34,011 bases of DNA, taken from positions 1-34,011 of the forward strand of contig NZ_JAJFCK010000026.1 in NCBI RefSeq assembly GCF_020709055.1. The letters run 5' to 3'. Shown one piece after another: positions 16,050-23,716 of the stretch. Position numbers and translations under genes: made by a program. This DNA comes from Ruminococcus callidus. Its GTDB lineage: Bacteria > Bacillota > Clostridia > Oscillospirales > Ruminococcaceae. Positions within the stretch are counted from its first letter, which is position 1. Every line of letters starts with the position of its first letter. The notes under the pieces were generated by a model. That model was not told where the DNA came from. It saw only the letters and a list, made by a program, of their open reading frames with translations, and made no database searches.

Positions 16050-16142
16050 TTGACACAGTAAATCGATTGTGTTATAATGTTTCTTACAGAATGATAGAAA
16101 GAGAAGAAAAGACTTGCAAAAGAATCGGTCCTGTGCTATAAT
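16050..16142 (+). promoter_or_regulatory. tandem promoters of the TetM-like/NYN fusion gene
   Basis: P1 is TTGACA (16050-16055) and TATAAT (16073-16078), spacer 17, a full consensus match. P2 is TTGCAA (16114-16119) and TATAAT (16137-16142), spacer 17. P2 would give a leader of about 34 bases. No attenuator hairpin like those ahead of classical tetM is visible. Confidence 0.82.
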
Positions 16143-16182
16143 AAAAAGTATTCCGATTTTTTTGACGAAAGGAGGAAATGGT

Positions 16183-18804
16183 TTGCATCATCTGGTTATG
16201 GGAATCACAGCGCACGTGGACTCAGGAAAAACCACGCTGGCGGAGGCGATGCTCTACAAGGCAGGAGAGATTCGGAAGCTGGGACGGGTAGATCACGGTG
16301 ACGCATTTCTGGATTCCGACGCCATGGAGCGGGCACGCGGCATCACGATCTTCTCGCATCAGGCGCAGATGCGCTTGGGAGATACGGAGATTACGCTGCT
16401 GGATACGCCGGGACACGTGGACTTTTCTGCGGAAACGGAGCGTGTTATGCAGGTGCTGGACGCTGCGGTGCTGGTCATCAGCGGGACGGACGGCGTGCAG
16501 AGCCATACAGAAACCCTGTGGAAGCTGTTGGAACATTACGAAGTGCCGGTCTTTCTGTTTGTCAACAAGATGGACTTGAACGGCGCAGAGCGGGAGCAGG
16601 TGCTGGCGGAGCTGCAGTCCCGTCTGGGGGAGGGATGTCTGGATTTTTCTGACGTGACAGATCCGGCATTTCTGGAGGCAGCCGCCATGTGCGAAGAACC
16701 GCTCATGGAGGAATTTCTGGAGAACGGTGAAATCAGCACCGATGCGCTCCGCCGGAGCATTGCCAGACGGAAGCTGTTCCCCTGTTACTTTGGCTCGGCG
16801 CTGAAGCTGGAGGGCGTGACGGAATTTTTGCAGGGCTTGGAATGCTACACCACGCCCCCCTCCTACGGGGATGCGTTTGCGGCGCAGGTGTTCAAGATCT
16901 CCTCGGACGAGAAGGGCAGCCGCCTGACGCATCTGAAAATCACCGGCGGTGCGCTTCACGTGCGGGATGCCATCTCCTACACCACGGAGTCCGGCACAGT
17001 CTGTACGGAGAAAGTCAGCCAGATTCGCTGCTACTCCGGCACAAAATTCCAGACGGTGGAAACTATTCCGGCTGGTGCAGTCTGCACAGTCACGGGGCTG
17101 AGCCGGACGTTCTGCGGACAGGGACTGGGTGCATCGGAAAACAGCACTCACCCTGTATTGGAGCCGGTCATGAGCTATGCTCTCCAGTTTCCGGCGGGCA
17201 CCAATCTCCACGCAGCGCTGCAAAAGCTGCTTCCGCTGGAGGAGGAAGAACCGTCCCTGCACCTTGTCTGGAACGAGTCGCTTCAGGAGGTACAGGTGCA
17301 GCTCATGGGTGCCGTGCAGAAAGAGATTCTAGAACAGCGCATCGCCCAGAGGTTCGACCTGTCCGTGACATTCGGCAGCGGGAGAATCGCCTATCGGGAG
17401 ACCATTCGCCGCCCGGTGGAGGGCGTGGGGCATTACGAGCCGCTGCGCCACTATGCCGAGGTGCATCTGCTTCTGGAACCGCTTCCCCAAGGCAGCGGGT
17501 TGCAGTTTGCCGCCGACTGTCGGGAGGACACGCTGGATAAGAACTGGCAGAATTTGGTGCTCACTCATCTGGCGGAGAAGATTCATGTGGGTGTGCTCAC
17601 CGGTTCGCCCATTACAGATATGCGGATCACCCTCCGTGCCGGAAAAGCCCACGTGAAGCACACCGAGGGCGGAGATTTCCGGCAGGCGACCTATCGTGCC
17701 GTCCGGAACGGTCTGCGGAAAGCGGAGAGCGTCCTGCTGGAGCCGTGGTACGCCTATACTTTGGAAGTGCCGCAGGACTGTGTGGGCAGGGCGATGGCAG
17801 ACATCCAGCAGTGCGGCGGAACATTCCAGCCGCCGGAGACCAAGGGCGATACCGCTGTGCTGCGGGGAAAAGCGCCTGTGGCTGGATTGCAGGACTATTA
17901 TACCGTTGTGACGAACTACACCCACGGCAAGGGCAGACTGTTCTGCACACAGGCAGGTTATGCCCCCTGTGAGAACAGCGCCGAGATCATCGATGCCATT
18001 GGCTACGACTGTGATGGCGATGTGGAGAACTCTGCCGACTCTGTTTTTTGCGGAAACGGCGCAGCCTATGTCGTGCGGTGGGATGAAGTGGAACAGCACA
18101 TGCACCTTCCCAGCTGTCTGGAAGCGCCAAAGGAAGCGCCGCCGGAATCGGCAGCGCCAGCACCGTCCGTCGTCCGCCATTATGGCGGCTCGCTGGAAGA
18201 GGATCAGGAACTGATGGCGATTTTCGAGCGAACCTACGGCAAGGTGGAACGGGCTCTCAATCGGTCATTCCGTGGGACAGCCGAGCTGGAACAGATGTCT
18301 GCGACGTTTTCCGAGATCGCCCCGCAGCAGCGTGGGGAGGAGTATCTGCTGGTGGATGGGTACAACATCATTTTTGCGTGGGACGAGCTGAAAACGCTGG
18401 CGCAGGAGAGTCTGGACACTGCCCGAAGCCGGCTGATCCGGATCCTGTGCAACTATCAGGGCTATCGGAAGTGCCACCTGATTCTGGTGTTCGATGCCTA
18501 TCGTGTCAACGGCGTGCAGCGGGAGATCGAGCACGTGCACGACATTGATGTGGTCTATACCAAGGCTGCGGAGACGGCGGACTCGTACATCGAAAAGACC
18601 ACCCGCACACTGTGCCGAGAGCACCGTGTCCGTGTGGCGACCTCGGATGGGATGGAGCAGCTGATTATTTTGGGAAATGGCGCCTACCGTATCTCGGCGG
18701 AGGAATTTCGTCAGGAAGTCAAGCAAACGGAACAAGCGATTCGAACCTATCTGGATTCTGCCGATGCCAAGTCGGAAATCTCAGAAATTCGGGTCAGGCA
18801 CTGA
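16183..18804 (+). CDS. TetM/EF-G-like translational GTPase fused to a Rae1/YacP-like NYN endoribonuclease domain
   Basis: The 873-residue protein has a ribosomal-protection-type GTPase (about 1-650) with all G motifs: AHVDSGKTT (10-18), RGITI (52-56), DTPGH (74-78), NKMD (128-131) and a GSAL element near 204. EF-G-like domains follow. A proline/alanine-rich linker (near 650-670) leads to an NYN/PIN-like domain (about 718-860). It keeps VDGYN (Asp725), FDAY (Asp771), ETAD (Glu797, Asp800) and TSD (Asp822), the acidic residues expected of an active nuclease of the YacP/Rae1 family. TetM relatives bind the ribosomal A-site region; B. subtilis Rae1 cuts mRNA in that site. The fusion therefore suggests a GTP-dependent factor that cleaves mRNA on ribosomes (inference). 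The TTG start at 16183 has AAAGGAGG seven bases ahead; the frame is open upstream to 16114. Tetracycline resistance is possible but unproven. Confidence 0.93.
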   Translation: MHHLVMGITAHVDSGKTTLAEAMLYKAGEIRKLGRVDHGDAFLDSDAMERARGITIFSHQAQMRLGDTEITLLDTPGHVDFSAETERVMQVLDAAVLVISGTDGVQSHTETLWKLLEHYEVPVFLFVNKMDLNGAEREQVLAELQSRLGEGCLDFSDVTDPAFLEAAAMCEEPLMEEFLENGEISTDALRRSIARRKLFPCYFGSALKLEGVTEFLQGLECYTTPPSYGDAFAAQVFKISSDEKGSRLTHLKITGGALHVRDAISYTTESGTVCTEKVSQIRCYSGTKFQTVETIPAGAVCTVTGLSRTFCGQGLGASENSTHPVLEPVMSYALQFPAGTNLHAALQKLLPLEEEEPSLHLVWNESLQEVQVQLMGAVQKEILEQRIAQRFDLSVTFGSGRIAYRETIRRPVEGVGHYEPLRHYAEVHLLLEPLPQGSGLQFAADCREDTLDKNWQNLVLTHLAEKIHVGVLTGSPITDMRITLRAGKAHVKHTEGGDFRQATYRAVRNGLRKAESVLLEPWYAYTLEVPQDCVGRAMADIQQCGGTFQPPETKGDTAVLRGKAPVAGLQDYYTVVTNYTHGKGRLFCTQAGYAPCENSAEIIDAIGYDCDGDVENSADSVFCGNGAAYVVRWDEVEQHMHLPSCLEAPKEAPPESAAPAPSVVRHYGGSLEEDQELMAIFERTYGKVERALNRSFRGTAELEQMSATFSEIAPQQRGEEYLLVDGYNIIFAWDELKTLAQESLDTARSRLIRILCNYQGYRKCHLILVFDAYRVNGVQREIEHVHDIDVVYTKAAETADSYIEKTTRTLCREHRVRVATSDGMEQLIILGNGAYRISAEEFRQEVKQTEQAIRTYLDSADAKSEISEIRVRH

Positions 18805-18818
18805 AAGGAGTGGAAGAG

Positions 18819-19787
18819 ATGGTAGAGTTTGAAAAGAGAATTGTTGCAGAAATACGGAAGTTTTATGAGGGCGATAAGCCCATAGAGGAGGCTCCTTTGG
18901 AAGAACAGTTTGAAAAGTTTGCAGAACTGCTCATGCTCTCGGAGGAGGCAAAAACAGAATGTCCGGAGCTCTTCTACTGGCAGGGAATGTGTGAGGAGTT
19001 TGGCATTGGCGTACCGCCGGAATTGGCTGCCGACGCTGCGGAGAACTATAAAAAGGGCGCAAAAGCGGGAAATGCCGATGCTCAGTACCGTTTGAGCCAG
19101 CTCTACGCCAAAGGTGCAAACGGCGTGGAAAAGAACCTCATGGTTGCGCTGGGCTGGGCGAGAAAGGCTGCTGCGCAAGGGCATGCAGATGCCAAGGCGT
19201 TCCTGCAGGAGCAGAAGATGATCGAGAAGTCGAAAGTGTCGCTGGATTATACCAAGGCAGCGGAGTTTTTCCTCATGGCAGCCGAACAGGGAAACGCCAA
19301 GGCGCAGTACCTGCTGGCGAAATGCTTCTGCATTGGCAAGGGTGTGCCGAGAAGCTACGAGGATTCCTATACATGGTTCACCCGTTCCGGCGAACAGGGC
19401 TACGCCGCTGCACAGTATGAGGCGGGGAAGCTCTGCGAGCTGGGACACGGCACGGAAAAGGACTACAGCGCCGCTTTCCACTGGTACGAAAAGGCTGCCG
19501 AACAAGAGCATCCGGATGCGCAGACACAGCTCGGCAACTGCTATTTCCGTGGAAAGGGTGTGGAAAAAGATCAGAAAAAGGCGCTGTTCTGGTTCGAAAA
19601 GGCGGCAGAGCACGGCAATGCCAAGGCGTGCTACCTTGCCGGCAACTGCTATAAAGACGGCATGGGTACGGAAAAGGATGCGCTGAAAGCGAAGGACTTT
19701 TACGAGAAGGGCATGAATCTGGGGGATACCTTTTCCAAGATGGCGTTCCAGCGGATGCAGCATGCAGAAGATTCGGAAAATGCCTGA
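18819..19787 (+). CDS. Sel1-like repeat (SLR) protein
   Basis: The 322-residue protein is built of about seven tetratricopeptide-like Sel1 repeats (roughly residues 50-310) with the typical AAEQGNAKAQYLLAKCF and GKGVEKDQKKALFWFEKAAE units. There is no signal peptide or membrane helix, so it is probably a cytoplasmic scaffold. The ATG at 18819 has GAAAGGAG eight bases ahead and lies 14 bases after the GTPase-nuclease stop, so both genes share a transcript. SLR proteins mediate protein-protein contacts; whether this one binds the fusion protein is unknown. Confidence 0.88.
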   Translation: MVEFEKRIVAEIRKFYEGDKPIEEAPLEEQFEKFAELLMLSEEAKTECPELFYWQGMCEEFGIGVPPELAADAAENYKKGAKAGNADAQYRLSQLYAKGANGVEKNLMVALGWARKAAAQGHADAKAFLQEQKMIEKSKVSLDYTKAAEFFLMAAEQGNAKAQYLLAKCFCIGKGVPRSYEDSYTWFTRSGEQGYAAAQYEAGKLCELGHGTEKDYSAAFHWYEKAAEQEHPDAQTQLGNCYFRGKGVEKDQKKALFWFEKAAEHGNAKACYLAGNCYKDGMGTEKDALKAKDFYEKGMNLGDTFSKMAFQRMQHAEDSENA

Positions 19788-19800
19788 AAGAAAACGCTTC

Positions 19801-19829
19801 TTGCATTCTCCTGCAGAATGTGCTATAAT
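19801..19829 (+). promoter_or_regulatory. promoter of the TSCPD gene
   Basis: TTGCAT (19801-19806) and TATAAT (19824-19829), spacer 17. An imperfect inverted repeat, CATTCT/AGAATG, sits in the spacer. It starts 13 bases after the Sel1 gene, for which no separate terminator is seen. Confidence 0.75.
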
Positions 19830-19882
19830 GTGGATGGATAACGAAATGTTGTCCGGATTCTCAGAAATGGAGCGTGAAACAC

Positions 19883-20134
19883 ATGCAGTATTGTTATACT
19901 CCCCACGGTGTCTGTTCCCGTCAGATCCACATGGACGTGGAAGACGGCATCGTAAAGAAAGTACAGTTTGTCGGCGGATGCAACGGCAACACAAAGGGCA
20001 TTGCAGCACTGGTTGAGGGCATGCCGGTCGATGAGGTGGTCAAGCGTCTGGAGGGCATCCAGTGCGGAAGCCGTCCTACCTCATGTCCGGATCAGCTGGC
20101 AAAGGCACTGAAAAAAGTGGCAGAGGAACAGTAA
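19883..20134 (+). CDS. small TSCPD-domain protein (TIGR03905-like)
   Basis: This 83-residue protein matches the TSCPD domain family, named for the motif seen here at the end (GSRPTSCPDQLAKAL). Four cysteines (YCYT, GVCS, GGCNGN, IQCGS) plus TSCPD may bind a metal. The same domain occurs at the C-terminus of B12-dependent ribonucleotide reductases; the stand-alone form has no proven function. The ATG at 19883 is preferred over a GTG at 19874 because GGAG (19869-19872) is ten bases ahead of the former and only one ahead of the latter. Confidence 0.85.
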   Translation: MQYCYTPHGVCSRQIHMDVEDGIVKKVQFVGGCNGNTKGIAALVEGMPVDEVVKRLEGIQCGSRPTSCPDQLAKALKKVAEEQ

Positions 20135-20158
20135 CCCTTTTTCCTCCGCCAATCGCAA

Positions 20159-20204
20159 AAAGCGGGACAAGGTTTGAGAAAAGCCTTGTCCCGCTTTGTT
20201 TTTT
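20159..20204. terminator. strong terminator after the TSCPD gene, usable on both strands
   Basis: A 14-bp perfect stem (20159-20172 with 20184-20197, arm AAAGCGGGACAAGG) is followed on the plus strand by GTTTTTT. On the minus strand it is followed by a T-run (20161-20157), so it can also end the convergent Fic operon. Confidence 0.92.
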
Positions 20205-20230
20205 GAAGTGTAGTATTTGAGAAAATTATC

Positions 20231-21001
20231 TCAGGAATGCTTGGCGATCAGTTCACGTGAAGTCTGTTCGAGGTGGGGGTAGAGAATCTCGAAGTAGTCT
20301 AAAACTGCTTTCATATCATCCTGCATAGACAAGAACACATCCAAAAGCCGGTTTGGCTGGTGTTCCTGCTGCCATTCTTTCAAGCCCATGTAATAGAACA
20401 TTTTGTGACGCTCGTCAATGCCAAATGGAACGATGGCGTTGGCAAGGCACATCTTGAAGAGCAGGAGCCTGCCGACTCTGCCGTTTCCATCGTAGAACGG
20501 GTGGATTTTTTCGAACTCCACGTGAAATTGTGCAACATCGTAAAGATCCAGTGCGCTGTGTGTCTTGTATTTTTGCAGCAGCACCGCCATCTGTTGGGGC
20601 ACATCTGCCGGTTTTGCCGTGATAATACCGCCTACAACACTGGCATATTTCTTATATTCGCCCACAACAACTTCCGGATTCTGCTCCGCCATGAAACCGC
20701 TTTTTAAAATACGGTGCAGCTGTTTCACATATTCCTCTGTGATAGGCATGTCAATGGTGTCCAGCACAAAATCAAAGCACTTGAAGTGGTTGGCGGTTTC
20801 AATGACGTCGTCTACAAAGGCAGTTCCATCAATGCTGTGTGTTTCGAAGATGTACCTTGTCTGCTCGTGAGAGAGCTGGCTTCCCTCGATGTGGTTGGAA
20901 TTGTAGGCGAAGTCCACCTGCATTTTGTGATAGATTCCGCCGCCGATTTTTCGCTTTTTCTCCAGCAGCAGAACATTTCTCAGGGTGCGGCCTTTTTCCA
21001 T
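20231..21001 (-). CDS. Fic-domain protein (putative AMPylating enzyme)
   Basis: The 256-residue protein has the canonical active-site loop HPFYDGNGRVGR (167-178), with the catalytic His167 intact. It also has an N-terminal inhibitory-helix motif SNHIEG (35-40, the S/TxxxE-G/N pattern) that holds class II Fic proteins in check. Such proteins usually transfer AMP to target hydroxyls; the target is unknown. The frame opens at 21034, but the ATG at 21001 is chosen because GAGGAG lies 9-11 bases before it. It follows the cytidine deaminase gene by 17 bases on the same transcript. No antitoxin gene is adjacent, which fits the built-in inhibitor. Confidence 0.92.
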   Translation of the reverse strand: MEKGRTLRNVLLLEKKRKIGGGIYHKMQVDFAYNSNHIEGSQLSHEQTRYIFETHSIDGTAFVDDVIETANHFKCFDFVLDTIDMPITEEYVKQLHRILKSGFMAEQNPEVVVGEYKKYASVVGGIITAKPADVPQQMAVLLQKYKTHSALDLYDVAQFHVEFEKIHPFYDGNGRVGRLLLFKMCLANAIVPFGIDERHKMFYYMGLKEWQQEHQPNRLLDVFLSMQDDMKAVLDYFEILYPHLEQTSRELIAKHS

Positions 21002-21018
21002 AGTGTTTCTCTCTCCTC

Positions 21019-21417
21019 TTACGAAATCCACCATTCCGGTGTGAGATCACCCAGCCGGACGATGCGATTTGCAGCATAGTCCAGCATAATTTCAATGTCC
21101 TTGTATTTGCCGTTGGGCATGAGCTGTACCATCAACTCCCGACACGCCCCGCACGGCGCACCGCCGGAACCGTCCGGCAAAATGCAGAGCACCTTGTCGA
21201 TTTCCTGTTCACCGTTGGTAATCATGTTGAAAATGGCGTTTCGCTCCGCACAGATGCCCAGCGTGGAGCAGGTGTCGATGCACACGCCGGTGTAGATTTT
21301 GCCGGATTTGGATAACACCGCAGCAGCTACGCCGCCGGCGAGCACATAGTCGGAAATTTGCCGTTCCTGCTGTACCGTTTTGGCAGCGGCATAGAGTTTT
21401 GCCCAGATTTCGTCCAT
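21019..21417 (-). CDS. cytidine deaminase-family zinc hydrolase
   Basis: The 132-residue protein has both zinc motifs: CAE (Cys56-Ala-Glu58) and PCGAC (88-92, Cys89 and Cys92), which put one zinc and the catalytic glutamate in place. Members hydrolyse cytidine/deoxycytidine to uridine, or related substrates such as blasticidin S. Length is that of the homotetrameric class. The ATG at 21417 follows a perfect AAGGAGG; the frame extends to 21462 without a site. It is transcribed with the Fic gene and probably with the lipoprotein gene upstream. Confidence 0.9.
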   Translation of the reverse strand: MDEIWAKLYAAAKTVQQERQISDYVLAGGVAAAVLSKSGKIYTGVCIDTCSTLGICAERNAIFNMITNGEQEIDKVLCILPDGSGGAPCGACRELMVQLMPNGKYKDIEIMLDYAANRIVRLGDLTPEWWIS

Positions 21418-21462
21418 GGGAACCTCCTTGTGTACGAAATGACCACCTAATCCATTGAACAT

Positions 21463-21873
21463 TCACTCCCGATACCCAATACCGAAAACTTCCTTTTTCT
21501 GGTTTACATAAAGAATGATCGGGCCGAGCAGATCATCTTCCGTTGTGGAAAAGGTGACTGCATAATAAGGACCGGTTCCCGGTTCCTCTGCCAATGCGGC
21601 ATAGATGTTTTCTGACGGCGGCTCTTTCATCTCCTGAACATCCGGTGTGTCCATGTCGATGATGCTTGCCAGAGTTTCATCAGTTTCGTTGTTCTGCAAA
21701 AATTTCTGGCAGATGTGTGTGATGTCGGAATGCACATTTTCAGAAACAGATGTTTCCACGGCACTGACTGTTTCATTTGCGATTTTGGACGAATTCGTTT
21801 CGTTGCTGCTGCATGCTGCCAGAGAAACTAGCAGGAATGCTGCAAGTGTCAGTGTAAATGCCTTTCTTTTCAT
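21463..21873 (-). CDS. small uncharacterised lipoprotein
   Basis: The 136-residue protein has a signal peptide with lipobox LAAC (Cys21) and a Ser/Asn/Glu-rich linker. A small domain follows that ends in two beta-like strands (YYAVTFSTTEDDLLGPIILYV and KKEVFGIGYRE). I do not recognise the family. AAAGGTG precedes the ATG. It lies 45 bases upstream of the deaminase gene on the same strand, with no promoter or terminator seen between them. Confidence 0.75.
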   Translation of the reverse strand: MKRKAFTLTLAAFLLVSLAACSSNETNSSKIANETVSAVETSVSENVHSDITHICQKFLQNNETDETLASIIDMDTPDVQEMKEPPSENIYAALAEEPGTGPYYAVTFSTTEDDLLGPIILYVNQKKEVFGIGYRE

Positions 21874-21909
21874 AATAACACCTTTGTGGTTGTTTTGGGT
21901 TTGGTTTTA

Positions 21910-22070
21910 GAACTTGTCTTCACAAGAAATATATGTGGATTTTCGAGCATAATTTTGTTGCAGGCAAGGCAAAAATACGCAGGCGGGCTGTCGCCCGGCA
22001 AGTATTTTTCACGCAGGATGCAGCAAAATTTGCCGAAAAGACACTTGTATACTCTTGTGAAGACAGGTTC
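21910..22070. mobile_element. foldback (MITE-like) element
   Basis: The 161-bp stretch is a long imperfect palindrome. The ends GAACTTGTCTTCACAAGA and TCTTGTGAAGACAGGTTC are inverted repeats with 17 of 18 matches. Inner parts also pair (for example TTTTCG...TTTTGTTGCA with TGCAGCAAAA...CGAAAA, and AAAAATAC with GTATTTTT around a GGGC-TGTC-GCCC tip). TTA flanks both ends as a possible target duplication. It encodes nothing and lies between the end of glgA and the small lipoprotein gene. It could also act as a transcript end for glgA, which has no other clear terminator. Confidence 0.65.
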
Positions 22071-22103
22071 TTATATTTCAATGTGCTTTTCCCAGTGCAC
22101 TTC

Positions 22104-23522
22104 TCACCCCAGCACCGAACGATACAGTTCCATATACTGCTCTGCCGAGGTGTTCCAGCTGTAGTCGCACTTCATGGCGTGGCGTACCAGAGCGTTCCAC
22201 TTCCGCTTGTCCCCGAACAGGGCGCAGGCACGCTTGACGGCATCCAGCATATCATAGGCGTCGTAGGTCTTGAACGTGAAGCCGTTGCCGTTTTCGCCGC
22301 CGGCATCAAAGACGGAGTCCTTCAGACCGCCGGTTTCCCGCACCACCGGAATCGTACCATACCGCATGGCGACCATCTGCGCCAGACCGCACGGCTCGTT
22401 CTGGGACGGCATGAGGAAGATGTCCGCACCGGCGTAGATACGCCGTGCCATTGCCGGCACAAATCCCACGGTAACGTGTACCTGCTCTGGATATTCCGCC
22501 TGCATCTCCCGGAAGAAATCCTCGTACAGCCGTTCGCCGCTGCCCAGAATAACAAAGCGGCAGCCCATTTGCAGCATCTCGTGGAACGTCTGCTGTACCA
22601 GCTGGATGCCCTTGTGGGCGACAAATCGGGTGACAATGCCAATCACCGGCGCATTGGTATCCGTCAGATGGCACTCCTCCAGCAGCGCTTTGCGGCAGTC
22701 CTTCTTGCCCTGAATCTTGGCGGCGCTGTAGTGCTTGGGAATGTTGGGGTCTGTTTCCGGATTGTAGCCCACCACGTCAATGCCGTTGAGAATGCCCACA
22801 ATGCCGTCCTGCCGCCGCACCAGTGCCCGATCCATGCCATAGGAATACCACGGGTCGAGAATCTCCTTGGCGTAGGTGGGGCTGACGGTGGTGATACGGT
22901 CGGCGGTTTCGATGGCGCCCTTCATCAGGTTGACCATGCCGTCAAATTCCAGTAGGTTGGTGTGATACGTGGGGATTCCCATCAGCTCTGTGATGACCTC
23001 TTTGCCGTATACGCCCTGATACTGGATGTTGTGAATGGTATAGAGAATGCGGATGTTCTCGTATTCCTGATGATACTGGTAGAGCACCCGATAGAAAACG
23101 GGAATCATTGCGGTCTGCCAGTCGTTGCAGTGGATGATGTCCGGCTTCCAGCCCAGTTCCGGCAGAATCTCCAGCACGGCACGGGAGAAGAAGATGAAGC
23201 GTTCGCAGTCATCGTAGAAGCCGTACATGCCGTCCCGCATGAAGTAATAAGGGTTGTCCAGCAAGTAATAGGTGACGCTGCCCACAGCGATGGTATAGAT
23301 ACCGCAGTACTGCTTGCGCCAGCCCACCTCCACGTTGATGTCCTTGAGGAAGGTCATCCGGTTGCGGACTTCCGGCGTGATGGAACGGTACAGCGGCAGA
23401 ACCACACGGCAGTCCATGTCCTTTTTCTGGCTGAGTGCAGCGGGAAGCGAGCCGACCACATCGGCGAGTCCGCCGGATGCGGCAAAGGGGAGCGCTTCGC
23501 TGGATGCAAATAAGATTTTCAT
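22104..23522 (-). CDS. glgA: glycogen synthase (ADP-glucose type, GT5)
   Basis: The 472-residue protein elongates alpha-1,4-glucan from ADP-glucose. It has the two-domain GT-B layout of bacterial GlgA: an N-terminal SGGLADVVGSLP loop (16-27), HCNDWQTA, YTIHNIQYQG, and the C-terminal GIVTRFVAHKG and MPSQNEPCGLAQ motif with the catalytic glutamate. The usual KxGG lysine at position 15 is alanine (AASGG). The ATG at 23522 is chosen because the family starts MKILFASSEA there; AAAGGA lies about 12 bases ahead, rather far. It follows glgD after 194 bases that hold a promoter and structured leader. Confidence 0.95.
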   Translation of the reverse strand: MKILFASSEALPFAASGGLADVVGSLPAALSQKKDMDCRVVLPLYRSITPEVRNRMTFLKDINVEVGWRKQYCGIYTIAVGSVTYYLLDNPYYFMRDGMYGFYDDCERFIFFSRAVLEILPELGWKPDIIHCNDWQTAMIPVFYRVLYQYHQEYENIRILYTIHNIQYQGVYGKEVITELMGIPTYHTNLLEFDGMVNLMKGAIETADRITTVSPTYAKEILDPWYSYGMDRALVRRQDGIVGILNGIDVVGYNPETDPNIPKHYSAAKIQGKKDCRKALLEECHLTDTNAPVIGIVTRFVAHKGIQLVQQTFHEMLQMGCRFVILGSGERLYEDFFREMQAEYPEQVHVTVGFVPAMARRIYAGADIFLMPSQNEPCGLAQMVAMRYGTIPVVRETGGLKDSVFDAGGENGNGFTFKTYDAYDMLDAVKRACALFGDKRKWNALVRHAMKCDYSWNTSAEQYMELYRSVLG

Positions 23523-23554
23523 AGGGGATACCTGTCCTTTCTCCAAACGGCAGA

Positions 23555-23683
23555 GATGCAGACTGCCGCAGGAAATGCCCCAATCGTTTTGAGAGCCTGT
23601 TCCCTGCGGCAGCGCATCCGTGATTCCGATCGTATTCCGAAAAGACATAATACGTCTTTTTCGGAAAGCACGATTTCATTATA
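23555..23683 (-). promoter_or_regulatory. extended -10 promoter and structured leader of glgA
   Basis: The minus strand has TGCTATAAT with the -10 at 23683-23678 and no good -35. Immediately downstream is a hairpin (23664-23654 with 23646-23637, one bulge). A larger one follows (23618-23614 and 23612-23603, with 23555-23559 and 23563-23572) 33 bases before the glgA ATG. No T-run follows either hairpin. Role unknown; it may tune glgA expression independently of glgBCD. Confidence 0.5.
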
Positions 23684-23716
23684 GCATATCTGTTTCTCTG
23701 ATTCTATCGTTATTTC

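Noticed and set aside
16183..18804. Simple call as an acquired tetracycline-resistance gene
   Set aside because: The C-terminal nuclease domain, lack of a resistance-type leader and absence of mobile-element flanks argue for a chromosomal factor of different role; resistance remains only a possibility.
21933..22955. 340-codon frame on the plus strand crossing the foldback element
   Set aside because: It is antisense to glgA and begins inside the palindrome with no ribosome binding site.
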